This document shows positions 32,995-41,141 of a stretch of DNA of 64,000 nucleotides, piece by piece. The stretch is from the NCBI GenBank assembly GCA_020637855.1, contig JACKJR010000002.1:124001-188000 (forward strand), in the 5' to 3' direction. A model generated the notes under the pieces. The model saw only the letters and a program-made list of their open reading frames with translations, was not told the origin of the DNA and did not search any database. The stretch comes from Rhodobiaceae bacterium. GTDB taxonomy: Bacteria > Pseudomonadota > Alphaproteobacteria > Rhizobiales > Tepidamorphaceae. The translations under genes and the position numbers were made by a program. Numbering within the stretch: position 1 is the stretch's first letter; each line of letters opens with the position of its first letter.

Positions 32995-34077
32995 TCAGAT
33001 GCTGACGGGAAACGCTTCACCGCCCATTTCGTTGACACCGCCGCGCGCATCGACGAGCCGTATGCCAAGCGCCATGCCTGAGACAATCGAGGCCAGCGCC
33101 ACCAGCGAGGCAATCGACAGCGTCGATACGCCGGTGAGCCCCTGACCGATCGTGCAGCCGAGCGAGGCCACACCGCCGAACCCCATCATCACGCCACCCG
33201 TGAGATAGCGGGCAAGCTGACGCGGCGCCTCGAAACCCTGCAGCGCCAGCCGCTTGCCGAACAGCGCCGAAAGGAACGAACCGATGAGCGCACCGGCAAC
33301 CAGCGCGATACCGAACTTGATGGTCGATCCGGTATAGGTCATCAGGTAGAGAAGGCTGTCGCCGATCGGGGCGGTGAAGGTCAGGCTCTCGACGGGCTGC
33401 GGATCGAAATCGTCCGCGCCGATATAGCCCGTCGCATACCAGCCGCCGACGATCACAAGGCCGATGGCAATTGCCGCCAGCCAATGCGCGGGGCTTCGCA
33501 CCGTGCGCACCGCATATATCACTGCCAGCAGCGCAACGACCAGCACCGGTATCATCCGGGCAGCCGTTTCGCTCAGGCCAAGAGTGGCCAGCGCCGCATC
33601 GAATGTCGCAACCGGTGTTGTCAGGCTCGTCGCCGACTGCAGAAGATCGCGCGGGAAATACAAGATTCCGCGCAGGGTCGCATAAGCCGCGATACCGACA
33701 GTCAGCAGAACCACCAGCGCGCGCAGGTTACCCGTCGCGGAAAGCACCGTCAGGCGGCTGACACAGCCGCGCGTCAGCACCGCTCCGAACCCGAAGACGA
33801 GACCGCCCACCACCAGACCGCCGATCGACATCGTGTCGCTCCTGTAGATCGACTGATCGAGATCCACGAGGCCGGCCAGCTGCAACGTTTGGGTCCCTGC
33901 CGCGGCGACGGCAAGAGCCAGCGCATACATGCCGAGTTTGAATGATGCTCCGGTCGTGACCAGTTCGCGGACACCGCTCAACAGGCAGAACCGCGACCAC
34001 TCCATGACCACGCCGAAAATGACACCAAGACCTGCAGCCAGCAGGGCGACGAGAATATGCGGTTCAAGCTCGGACAT
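32995..34077 (-). CDS. YeeE/YedE (TsuA-type) sulfur transporter
   Basis: 360 residues from the ATG at 34077 (MSELEPHILVALLAAGLGVI). About nine or ten hydrophobic helices. Conserved cysteines are at 31 (WSRFCLLSG), 105 (LTRGCVSRL) and 308 (SLGCTIGQGLTG), the pattern of TsuA, which carries thiosulfate across the inner membrane through Cys residues. No tusA-like partner is adjacent. The upstream DNA is AT-rich and contains a palindrome at 34189-34208. Confidence 0.85.
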   Translation of the reverse strand: MSELEPHILVALLAAGLGVIFGVVMEWSRFCLLSGVRELVTTGASFKLGMYALALAVAAAGTQTLQLAGLVDLDQSIYRSDTMSIGGLVVGGLVFGFGAVLTRGCVSRLTVLSATGNLRALVVLLTVGIAAYATLRGILYFPRDLLQSATSLTTPVATFDAALATLGLSETAARMIPVLVVALLAVIYAVRTVRSPAHWLAAIAIGLVIVGGWYATGYIGADDFDPQPVESLTFTAPIGDSLLYLMTYTGSTIKFGIALVAGALIGSFLSALFGKRLALQGFEAPRQLARYLTGGVMMGFGGVASLGCTIGQGLTGVSTLSIASLVALASIVSGMALGIRLVDARGGVNEMGGEAFPVSI

Positions 34078-34188
34078 GAAATGCCTCCAGATTTGCCCGC
34101 ATAAATGTCGTTCACATGCAAAAAAGTCAATAATTGAATGTGGAATAATTAAATATACAAGTATTATATGTAATAATGGCTCCTTTGC

Positions 34189-34208
34189 ACATCGCGATAT
34201 AGCGATGT
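34189..34208. promoter_or_regulatory. Palindromic operator-like site in an AT-rich region
   Basis: ACATCGC (34189-34195) and GCGATGT (34202-34208) with spacer GATATA. It lies about 110 bases upstream of yeeE and 100 upstream of the methyltransferase gene, within an unusually AT-rich stretch (34100-34230). It may bind a repressor; no regulator gene is adjacent. Confidence 0.4.
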
Positions 34209-34310
34209 AAGACATTGAAATCACTGTAACTGACCCGCATATGGTCTGTTTCCCGGCTGCAAGGCGATGCCTGTCTGGTACGCCCCCGCATCGGGGATCA
34301 GGAGGACGAC

Positions 34311-35270
34311 ATGGCCGACGTGGCCACACCCGGCAAGAAAAAAGCGGCCCGCAAGCCCGCAAGAGAACCTTCCCCGCCCGTCAAAAAACCCGAGGCGGAT
34401 GATGGCGGCTTGCGTGATGATGATCGCGCCCGGCTGAAGAAACTGGTCGAGCAGCGCCGCAAGAAGGAAGCCGCCGAGCGCCGAGCGGAAAAGCAGGCGG
34501 ACGCTTCGGTTCCACCTGGAAATGCCACGGCGGTCAAACAGCCAAATCGAAGTACCGCCACCCCGCAAGCAACGCGTAAGTCTTCAGACAAGGCGAAACC
34601 GGAAACACCTGCCCCCGCGACATCGGAAATGGCACAGGGCGGGCGCTTGCGCCGCCTGCACGAACTCCTGCTTGACCGCCTGGGTCACAATCCCGAAAGA
34701 GTTCCGACCGCAGCAAAGGGAGCGGCTGGACGTGAGCCGGAAGAAATCGATCGCGTCAGCCCGCGCAAGGTCATCAACTGGGCGCTGGACCTGCTGCCTG
34801 ACGAGCCCAAGGGGTACACCTTAATCGACATCGGATGCGGCCGTGGACGTGTCATTCTGGAAGCCGCACGCCGCCCGTTCCACAGGATCATCGGCATCGA
34901 ACGCGACCTGGCGCTCTACGAAGACGCCATGCTCAATCTGCGCCACTGGCCACGCTCGATCATGGCCTGCCGCGATGTCGATATCATCCACGGCAATGCC
35001 GCCACATGGAAACTGCCACCCGGCGATCTCGTATTCTATCTTTTCGACCCGTTCGACGAGAGGGCGATGCTCAATCTGGTAACCCGTCTCAACCGTCACG
35101 TGGAAGGCGGCAATACAGTGGCTGTAATCTATCTCGATCCTTCTTTCTCGCTGCCTTTGCGCGAAAGCCCCTATTTCGGGCAAGTCATGCCGGTTGGCAT
35201 GCTCCGCCGCAAGATCGAAACTTTCAGCCCATACCGGTTGGAAATTTATTCAAGCAGCAAGCCTGGATAA
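34311..35270 (+). CDS. Class I SAM-dependent methyltransferase with basic N-terminal extension
   Basis: 319 residues. The first 100 or so residues are Lys/Arg/Ala/Pro-rich and probably disordered, with a basic coiled coil. The catalytic domain has motif I LIDIGCGRGRVILEAA (about 169-184) and motif II IIGIERD. The substrate is unknown. AGGAGG precedes the ATG. Confidence 0.8.
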   Translation: MADVATPGKKKAARKPAREPSPPVKKPEADDGGLRDDDRARLKKLVEQRRKKEAAERRAEKQADASVPPGNATAVKQPNRSTATPQATRKSSDKAKPETPAPATSEMAQGGRLRRLHELLLDRLGHNPERVPTAAKGAAGREPEEIDRVSPRKVINWALDLLPDEPKGYTLIDIGCGRGRVILEAARRPFHRIIGIERDLALYEDAMLNLRHWPRSIMACRDVDIIHGNAATWKLPPGDLVFYLFDPFDERAMLNLVTRLNRHVEGGNTVAVIYLDPSFSLPLRESPYFGQVMPVGMLRRKIETFSPYRLEIYSSSKPG

Positions 35271-35428
35271 TTCGCACAGTGCAGCTTGCGCGCTGATCAA
35301 GCATGGCGGTCTGAATTAACCCGCTATATACGACATCCTTTCTTTCCGGGCCTCGTTTACCCAAGATTCTGCCTGTTCCGGTAGATTTCCGGCATCAGAC
35401 TTCTTCAACGATGCAGCGGAAAGCTGGG

Positions 35429-36631
35429 ATGGCACGCGCAACGACATTCAACCCTCTTGTGGCGAGCGGGGCAAAACCTCGCCCGCAGGCTGCGAATGCG
35501 CATGCTCCCGCAATCAGCTTCATCTGGGGAACGGCCATTGACGAGCTTGAAGCCGAATGGCGCGACCTGGAAGACAATGCGGCAAACCCGCAGCCATTCA
35601 GCAGCTTCGATTTCCTCTGGCACTGGCGTGCCGTCTTCTGTGTCGGCAAGGATGCGGCCAAGCCGTTTGTTGTGACCGTGCGCGACAACGCCCGGCTGGT
35701 TGCGCTCCTGCCGTTGATGATCACGCGTGTGGGGCCGCTGCATGTGTGTGAGTGGATGGGCGAACCGCTAACCGAATACGGCGACGCGCTCGTCCGGCAC
35801 GGCTACACAAATGCCGAGTGGCTCGAGCACGCCATCGAGCGCCTGAAAGCCTGCCCAGATGCGGACGTCTTCTATCTGCGCAAGGTTCGCGCGAATGCAG
35901 GCATCGCACCGGTCCTCGACCAGATGATGTCCCGCGCCGGCGAGCAACGTCAGGCGCCCTGGATTGATCTTTCCGCCGTCACCGGTATCTGTGATGTGCA
36001 TCAGCGTCTGAGTTCGAACATGCGCAAGGAACTGCGCCGCAAGAGAAAGAAACTCGATTCAGTCGGGACTGTCGATTTCTGTATCGCCCATGCCGGCCCG
36101 CAAGCCGCAGCCGTGACTGAACGAACGGTATCTTTCAAAAAAGCCTGGCTGCAGCAGCGCGGAACCATCAGCCGGGCGTTCGCGGACCCGCGCTGCACCA
36201 CAGTTCTCAACAGGCTTTCAGCCGACGAACGGCGCGGGCAGGATTTCATCGTTTCCGAATTGTCCGTGAACGGAGAAGCCGCAGCCAGCGAAGTCGGCTT
36301 CCGTTCAGGCAGCCGGTACTATGCCTATATCGGCGCGTATAACCCTGACATGGCGGTACACGGCCCCGGCCTGATCCAGATGGAACACACCGTAGCCTGG
36401 TGTATTTCCGAGGGGATCGAGGCTTATGACCTGTTCGCCCCGGCCGACGACTACAAGCTGCGCTGGACCGATAAATCCGTCGCGATCAGTGATTATGCCG
36501 CCGCCCGGACAATTGCCGGCAAGCTTTGCACGCTTTGGCTGGCGCGCATCCGCCCCCTCGCCAAGGCCGCCCTCCTGGCGGCGCCGCAATCCATCCAGAC
36601 GCGATTTTCCCGCTTGCTGGCGCGCGGATGA
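35429..36631 (+). CDS. GNAT/BioF2-like acyltransferase (CelD type)
   Basis: About 400 residues; starts at 35411 and 35429 are possible and GGAAAG favours the second. The central acetyltransferase-like domain has RKELRRKRKKLDSVG and EVGFRSGSRYYAYIGAYNPD, followed by GPGLIQMEHTVAWCISEGIE. These match the CelD/BcsL family often tied to polysaccharide or envelope acylation. It stands alone between other genes, so no pathway is assigned. Confidence 0.78.
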   Translation: MARATTFNPLVASGAKPRPQAANAHAPAISFIWGTAIDELEAEWRDLEDNAANPQPFSSFDFLWHWRAVFCVGKDAAKPFVVTVRDNARLVALLPLMITRVGPLHVCEWMGEPLTEYGDALVRHGYTNAEWLEHAIERLKACPDADVFYLRKVRANAGIAPVLDQMMSRAGEQRQAPWIDLSAVTGICDVHQRLSSNMRKELRRKRKKLDSVGTVDFCIAHAGPQAAAVTERTVSFKKAWLQQRGTISRAFADPRCTTVLNRLSADERRGQDFIVSELSVNGEAAASEVGFRSGSRYYAYIGAYNPDMAVHGPGLIQMEHTVAWCISEGIEAYDLFAPADDYKLRWTDKSVAISDYAAARTIAGKLCTLWLARIRPLAKAALLAAPQSIQTRFSRLLARG

Positions 36632-36639
36632 CCTAAAGC

Positions 36640-37071
36640 TCAGTCCTCGCCACGCAGCACCATAACCGAGCACGGTGCATGGCGCACGATCCGCGCCGCA
36701 TTCGATCCCAGCAGGTAGGTTGCCATGGCCGGCCTGTGCGACCCCATCACGATCAGGTCCGCATTGCAGACTGAAGCCTCCTCGAGAACCTCGTGATAGA
36801 CAGCACCTTCGCGCACCGCGACCTCGCCATTGCCTTCGCCCAGCGACAGCTTCTCGACAATTGCGCGCAACTTGCCGGAAGCGTCATCCAGCATCTTGTT
36901 CTGCGTATCCATGGGAATGTAGTCGGCCACGACACTCGGCAACACAGGCAGTACGGTGACCAGTCGTACCGTACTCCCGAACTGCCGGGCGAAGGACGCT
37001 GCAGTTTCGATGGCGTCGCGATAATGCTCCGGATCGGAAAGGTCCACTGGAACGAGTATCTTCTTGAACAT
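36640..37071 (-). CDS. Universal stress protein family
   Basis: 143 residues from the ATG at 37071, with GGGAGAAAC upstream; the frame opens at 37185. MFKKILVPVDLSDPEHYRDA and the C-terminal VMGSHRPAMATYLLGSNAAR with HAPCSVMVLR are USP hallmarks. The ATP-binding G-x2-G-x9-G pattern is incomplete (GSHRP), so nucleotide binding is uncertain. The stop lies 8 bases from the end of the convergent acyltransferase gene. Confidence 0.88.
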   Translation of the reverse strand: MFKKILVPVDLSDPEHYRDAIETAASFARQFGSTVRLVTVLPVLPSVVADYIPMDTQNKMLDDASGKLRAIVEKLSLGEGNGEVAVREGAVYHEVLEEASVCNADLIVMGSHRPAMATYLLGSNAARIVRHAPCSVMVLRGED

Positions 37072-37197
37072 ATCCGTTTCTCCCTGCGGCTTGCCGGAAT
37101 CGGCCATGTCGCGCAATTGTAGTCCTGCATCGCGGCAGCGTCTTGATACCGCGCAAGCTGTACTCTCACCCGTTGCCAGACACAATCCGAGGCTGAC

Positions 37198-38586
37198 ATG
37201 TCAGACCCAAGCAACGAACCGGAAGTCGTTCCGGCACTTACCACGACCGACGATATCGTCGCATGGCTGCGCGAGCGGGTGATCGACGAGATCGAGTGTC
37301 TCGTCCCTGACATGAACGGTATGATGCGCGGCAAGATCATTCCGCGCGAGGACTTTATCGGTTCGTTGCGTTCGGGCGGCCTGCGGCTGCCGGAAACCAT
37401 TCTGTTACAGGCCGTCTCCGGCGATACGGTCAACGACACGAAAGTCGCCGCCGAAACCGACCGCGACATTGTCGCCGTTCCCGATGTGTCATCCGTCCGG
37501 ATCGTGCCCTGGTACGAGGAACCCACCGCCCAGGTTATCTGCGACTGTGTCCACTCCGACGGCACCATGGTGGACTACGCACCGCGTTCGGTCCTCAAGC
37601 ACATAATCGCGTTATATTCGGAAAAGGGTCTGCGCCCGGTCGTGGCCCCCGAGCTTGAATTCTATCTCGTTGAGAAAAGCGCAAACCCCGATGTCCCGCT
37701 TTCGGTTCCCGTTGGCATTTCGGGGCGCAAGGAATCCGGCCGCCAGGCTTATGGCATCGAAGCCGCCAACGAATTCGACCCTTGCGTTGAGGACATCTAC
37801 GCTTATTGCGAGGCCTCGCGCATCGACATCGGCACCATGGCTCACGAGGCAGGTCCCGCCCAGATCGAAATGAACTTCAAGCATGGCGACCCGCTGGAAC
37901 TGGCCGACCAGGTCTTCCTGTTCAAACGCGCCGTGCGCAAGGCGGCAATCGCACACGACATGTATGCAACCTTCATGTCGCAGCCCCACCAGGGCGAGCC
38001 CGGCTCGGCCATGCATGTTCACCAGTCTGTTCTGGACGATACGGGCGTGAACATCTTTTCGCATGCAGATGGATCGGACTCGCCCAGGCTCGCGCACTAT
38101 ATCGCCGGCCTGCAGAACTACGTGCCATCGGCGATGGCGCTGGTTTGCCCGAACGTGAACGCCTTCCGCCGCATCCGTATGGAATCGGACGCCCCCATCA
38201 ACGTTCACTGGGGGCGCGACAACCGCACCTGCGGCCTGCGGGTGCCGGACTCCAACGCGGCTGCCCGGCGCGTCGAAAACCGGGTCGCCGGCGCCGATGC
38301 CAACCCCTATCTGTGCATCGCATCAACGCTTGCCTGCGGCCTGATCGGGCTTGAGGAAACCCGTGACCCCGAACCCGAAGTGACCATCGATGCGCATACG
38401 CTCGGCGTCGCCCTGCCCGCTCATATCCAGGACGCGCTGCACGAACTTTCGTCCTGCGAACCGCTCCGGCACGTTTTCGGCCACCGTTTTGTCGATGCCT
38501 TCATCGAGGTGAAGACGCTCGAATGGCAGCTTTACAACCGCGTTATTTCAAGCTGGGAGCGGGAATATCTGCTTTTGAACGTGTAA
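37198..38586 (+). CDS. Glutamine synthetase family protein (PuuA/GlnT-like)
   Basis: 462 residues. N-terminal beta-grasp (IECLVPDMNGMMRGKIIPRE) and catalytic domain with APELEFYLV, EAGPAQIEMNFKHGD, and MSQPHQGEPGSAMHVHQS are all present, as is the NRTCGLRVPDSN block. It groups by motif with gamma-glutamylputrescine synthetase and related ligases, not GlnA. The amine substrate cannot be told from the sequence. No puuBCD genes are adjacent. Confidence 0.85.
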   Translation: MSDPSNEPEVVPALTTTDDIVAWLRERVIDEIECLVPDMNGMMRGKIIPREDFIGSLRSGGLRLPETILLQAVSGDTVNDTKVAAETDRDIVAVPDVSSVRIVPWYEEPTAQVICDCVHSDGTMVDYAPRSVLKHIIALYSEKGLRPVVAPELEFYLVEKSANPDVPLSVPVGISGRKESGRQAYGIEAANEFDPCVEDIYAYCEASRIDIGTMAHEAGPAQIEMNFKHGDPLELADQVFLFKRAVRKAAIAHDMYATFMSQPHQGEPGSAMHVHQSVLDDTGVNIFSHADGSDSPRLAHYIAGLQNYVPSAMALVCPNVNAFRRIRMESDAPINVHWGRDNRTCGLRVPDSNAAARRVENRVAGADANPYLCIASTLACGLIGLEETRDPEPEVTIDAHTLGVALPAHIQDALHELSSCEPLRHVFGHRFVDAFIEVKTLEWQLYNRVISSWEREYLLLNV

Positions 38587-38591
38587 CGCGC

Positions 38592-39380
38592 CTATTCGTT
38601 GCCGGCATAGACGACGCGGTAGCGGATCTGCACATCGTCGGACGCAACCGCCGGGCGCGTCTCGCCGCTCCCCTCGTCGACGGTATCGACCTGATACCAC
38701 GGCGTATATTCGGGCATGTGTCCCGGTGACCGCGGCAGCCTGAGAACGAAAACATATTTCGGTCCACCCGGCAGCTTGATCGACAAAACGCGCGAGTGCG
38801 CCCGGAAATACAGCTCGAAGAAGCCGGCAACGACCTGCCGTCCTTCATCCTGACGACGCCAGTCGTCGTACAGATTGCCCCACGCCTGGTTCTTCTCGGT
38901 GTAGAGCTGGGCATCGACAGCCGCTTTCTTCTCGGGAAGCACGGTTCCGGCGGGAAAGCGGATTTCATAGTGAAGCCGCGGCGCTGCCTGATTGTGTCCG
39001 CCAAGACTGTCGTCGCTGATCCAGACATACCCCCAGACGCCGCCGATCACGACACCTGCGATGACCGCGATGGCCGCAAACAGCTGACCTGTGGTGCGCA
39101 ATCCGCGCCGCTCGTCCTTCTCGCCCCCCGGCTCGGAAGAAACCGGAATTTGCTCTCCGGACACCGCCGTGCCCCGTTTGTGCAGCAAGACAAGCAGGAT
39201 GCCTGCCACAAGGCCGATCGCACCGCCCAGCAGGGCGATCAAAGCCACGAAATATCCGCAGGCGCCTTCAAAGCAGGAGACGTTGAGAACCCGCGCCAGA
39301 ATCTCGCCCGCCGCCCATCCGGCGGCAAGACCGACCCCGGCGCCGAGGATGCCGGCAAGAACGGCGAAAATGAAACGCAT
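38592..39380 (-). CDS. Conserved membrane protein of unknown function
   Basis: 262 residues. Helices at about 3-29 and 43-66 flank a short loop with two Cys (VSCFEGACGY); a third helix is at about 97-120. After it comes a soluble domain of about 140 residues starting HYEIRFPAGTVLPEKKAAVD and ending in a beta-rich part (SDDVQIRYRVVYAG). I do not recognise the family. It is convergent with the glutamine synthetase gene, 5 bases apart. Confidence 0.7.
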   Translation of the reverse strand: MRFIFAVLAGILGAGVGLAAGWAAGEILARVLNVSCFEGACGYFVALIALLGGAIGLVAGILLVLLHKRGTAVSGEQIPVSSEPGGEKDERRGLRTTGQLFAAIAVIAGVVIGGVWGYVWISDDSLGGHNQAAPRLHYEIRFPAGTVLPEKKAAVDAQLYTEKNQAWGNLYDDWRRQDEGRQVVAGFFELYFRAHSRVLSIKLPGGPKYVFVLRLPRSPGHMPEYTPWYQVDTVDEGSGETRPAVASDDVQIRYRVVYAGNE

Positions 39381-39510
39381 GTTTTCCGTGAACCGCCGCA
39401 GATGTGGTGCCGGGACATTACTCCCGCGGCAGCCTGCAGGCTACAAATTCCCGCGCGCAACTAAAGCGACAGTCTCATGCCGCCGGCAGGAAAGCCTGTC
39501 TTGCGACAGT

Positions 39511-39831
39511 TCAGGCCTGCCGCTCGGGTACGCTGACAATCAGTCCGTCGATCTCGTCGCTGACCTTGATCTGGCAGGACAAGCGTGATGTCGGGCGAAC
39601 CTCATAGGCAAAGTCGAGCATGTCCTCTTCCATCGCCGAGGGGGCGCCGACCACGTCTGTCCAAGCCTCGTCGACATAGACATGGCATGTGGCGCAGGCA
39701 AGCGCGCCGCCGCACTCGGCCTCGATGCCGGGCACCATGTGCTTGATGGCCGTTTCCATCACCGTGGAACCGTTCTCGCCCTCGACCTCATGCTTCGTGC
39801 CATTCGGCTCGATGTAGGTGATTTTCGCCAT
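39511..39831 (-). CDS. Adrenodoxin-type 2Fe-2S ferredoxin
   Basis: 106 residues, normal size. Cluster ligands are C40, C46, C49 and C86 (C-x5-C-x2-C and SRLSCQ). The family segments EAECGGALACATCHVYVD and EEDMLDFAYEV fit. It probably supplies electrons to a P450 or another oxygenase, or takes part in Fe-S assembly; no partner gene is nearby. Confidence 0.93.
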   Translation of the reverse strand: MAKITYIEPNGTKHEVEGENGSTVMETAIKHMVPGIEAECGGALACATCHVYVDEAWTDVVGAPSAMEEDMLDFAYEVRPTSRLSCQIKVSDEIDGLIVSVPERQA

Positions 39832-39979
39832 GGCTCGTTAAACCGTCCCGAATCTGGCCGGGCCGCCTGCACGGGCAGCCCTGAACTGAAGACGCTGGCG
39901 ACATAGCGCGCCACCGGCAGGGATTCAACAGATGCCTGCCGGCAACAGCACTTTGCCGCATGTTCTCAGTTTGGCGCGG

Positions 39980-40396
39980 TCAAACGGTTTTTTCGTCGAA
40001 ATACTGGCGGATGCACGCATTTGTTTCCGAAACCCGGCGCAAAAGCAGATCCACCGTATCGCGATGGGCCAGATCATGCATCTTGCCCTGCAAGGTCTCG
40101 GCTGCTTCCGCCGCCTCTGCCAGCGGCCAGGCACCGATGCCCCGTGCGGATCCCTTGATGGTATGCGCCGCGCGTTTCCAGTCGGCAGGCGTTTCCGCCG
40201 CCTGTAGCCGCAACAGGTAAACCTGGCTCTGGACAACGAAAAGGCTGAGCACTTCCCGCTCCAGATTGACATCGCCAAGCGTCTGCCGCGCCAGATGCAC
40301 CAGATCGATTTGCCGCCCGTCGGAATGGTTCGCGACGCCCGGCGTGGCCCCCTGGGCCGGTTCCTCGTAATCGTGTTTCAAAGCTGCCTGTGCCAT
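39980..40396 (-). CDS. Stand-alone Hpt domain phosphotransfer protein
   Basis: 138 residues from the ATG at 40396, with GGGGGG upstream; the frame opens at 40483. The Hpt motif RAAHTIKGSARGIGAWPLAE puts the phospho-accepting His at residue 78. The first 30 residues are variable. It is not the ChpT-type dimeric phosphotransferase. A near-consensus CtrA box at 40466-40480 lies upstream, which would place it in the CtrA regulon. Confidence 0.85.
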   Translation of the reverse strand: MAQAALKHDYEEPAQGATPGVANHSDGRQIDLVHLARQTLGDVNLEREVLSLFVVQSQVYLLRLQAAETPADWKRAAHTIKGSARGIGAWPLAEAAEAAETLQGKMHDLAHRDTVDLLLRRVSETNACIRQYFDEKTV

Positions 40397-40465
40397 ATGG
40401 CCCCCCTTATGGTCTTGTGGAGGCATGATCGCAGGTATGTGGGCAAATGCGGTTAAGCCACGCGG

Positions 40466-40480
40466 ATAACGCGGCGTTAA
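40466..40480. promoter_or_regulatory. Near-consensus CtrA box upstream of the Hpt gene
   Basis: ATAA-N7-TTAA, one mismatch from the CtrA box; on the minus strand TTAA-N7-TTAT, about 70 bases before the Hpt start. Confidence 0.45.
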
Positions 40481-40519
40481 CACGGCGCAGAGTCAACGAA
40501 GGGTTATCTTGATTGCGCG

Positions 40520-40822
40520 TTAATCGCGTTCGGCGAACAGCCGCCGCCCCGCCTCACTCAGCTTGCAGACTTCCCAGTCCGGCTTGATCGGGTTTGGAAC
40601 CCAAGGTTCCGCCCAGCCGTTTGCCAGGCAAGCGCGAACGGTCCGTTTGTCGATTCGCTGACCGTCCTTGTTGAAAAGCGGCAATTTGCCCCCCGGCTGC
40701 CCCAATCCCATCCGCAGCCAGCTCAATTGCGCAGCGCTCGGCTGCGCGGCAGACGGCCCATTCGTACCGGAAGATGTTCCGGAATCTACCTGCTCTGACA
40801 CCATAGCCACCCCATCCGGCAC
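40520..40822 (-). CDS. Small conserved protein, CtrA-box associated
   Basis: 100 residues (or 94 from the second ATG at 40804). A variable Ser/Gly-rich N-terminus is followed by a conserved-looking core: SWLRMGLGQPGGKLPLFNKDG, split by DKRTVRACLANGWAEPW and NPIKPDWEVCKLSEAGR. The core has a winged-helix-like pattern, but I cannot name a family. A perfect CtrA box lies 32 bases upstream of its ATG. Confidence 0.72.
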   Translation of the reverse strand: MPDGVAMVSEQVDSGTSSGTNGPSAAQPSAAQLSWLRMGLGQPGGKLPLFNKDGQRIDKRTVRACLANGWAEPWVPNPIKPDWEVCKLSEAGRRLFAERD

Positions 40823-41141
40823 AGTTTGGGCACAATTGCAGGGTTGATCGGCGTTAACGATAAATTAATAGCCTTACCCTTCGCGCTTCTCTAAAGGCAA
40901 CTTTCTCACTACACTGCGCGGGCGGCAAGGCTTTGCGGGTGCAATGTGTCTGCATCATCGCGTGGCCGTAAACGGTCAAGGTGAGGGATTCGGTTTACCA
41001 ACGGTACGGTCGGAAGGTGCAATCGCCGTGTTGATTGGGTATGTGCTGATCCGAATGCCTGCGTCAGACCGGCAGTAATGTACAAGGCGTAACCGGCAAG
41101 GAACGCCGACCAGCGTAGAGTACGGATACGAGGCGATCCAA
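40823..41141. other. Divergent regulatory region before the GPR-like gene
   Basis: 319 bases without a gene. It contains the CtrA box at 40854-40868, and otherwise no recognisable site apart from GAGGCG before the ATG at 41142. Confidence 0.55.
40854..40868. promoter_or_regulatory. CtrA box between the small protein gene and the GPR-like gene
   Basis: Perfect TTAA-N7-TTAA (40854-40857, 40865-40868). It is 32 bases from the minus-strand gene start and 274 from the plus-strand gene start, so it more likely serves the former. Confidence 0.72.
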
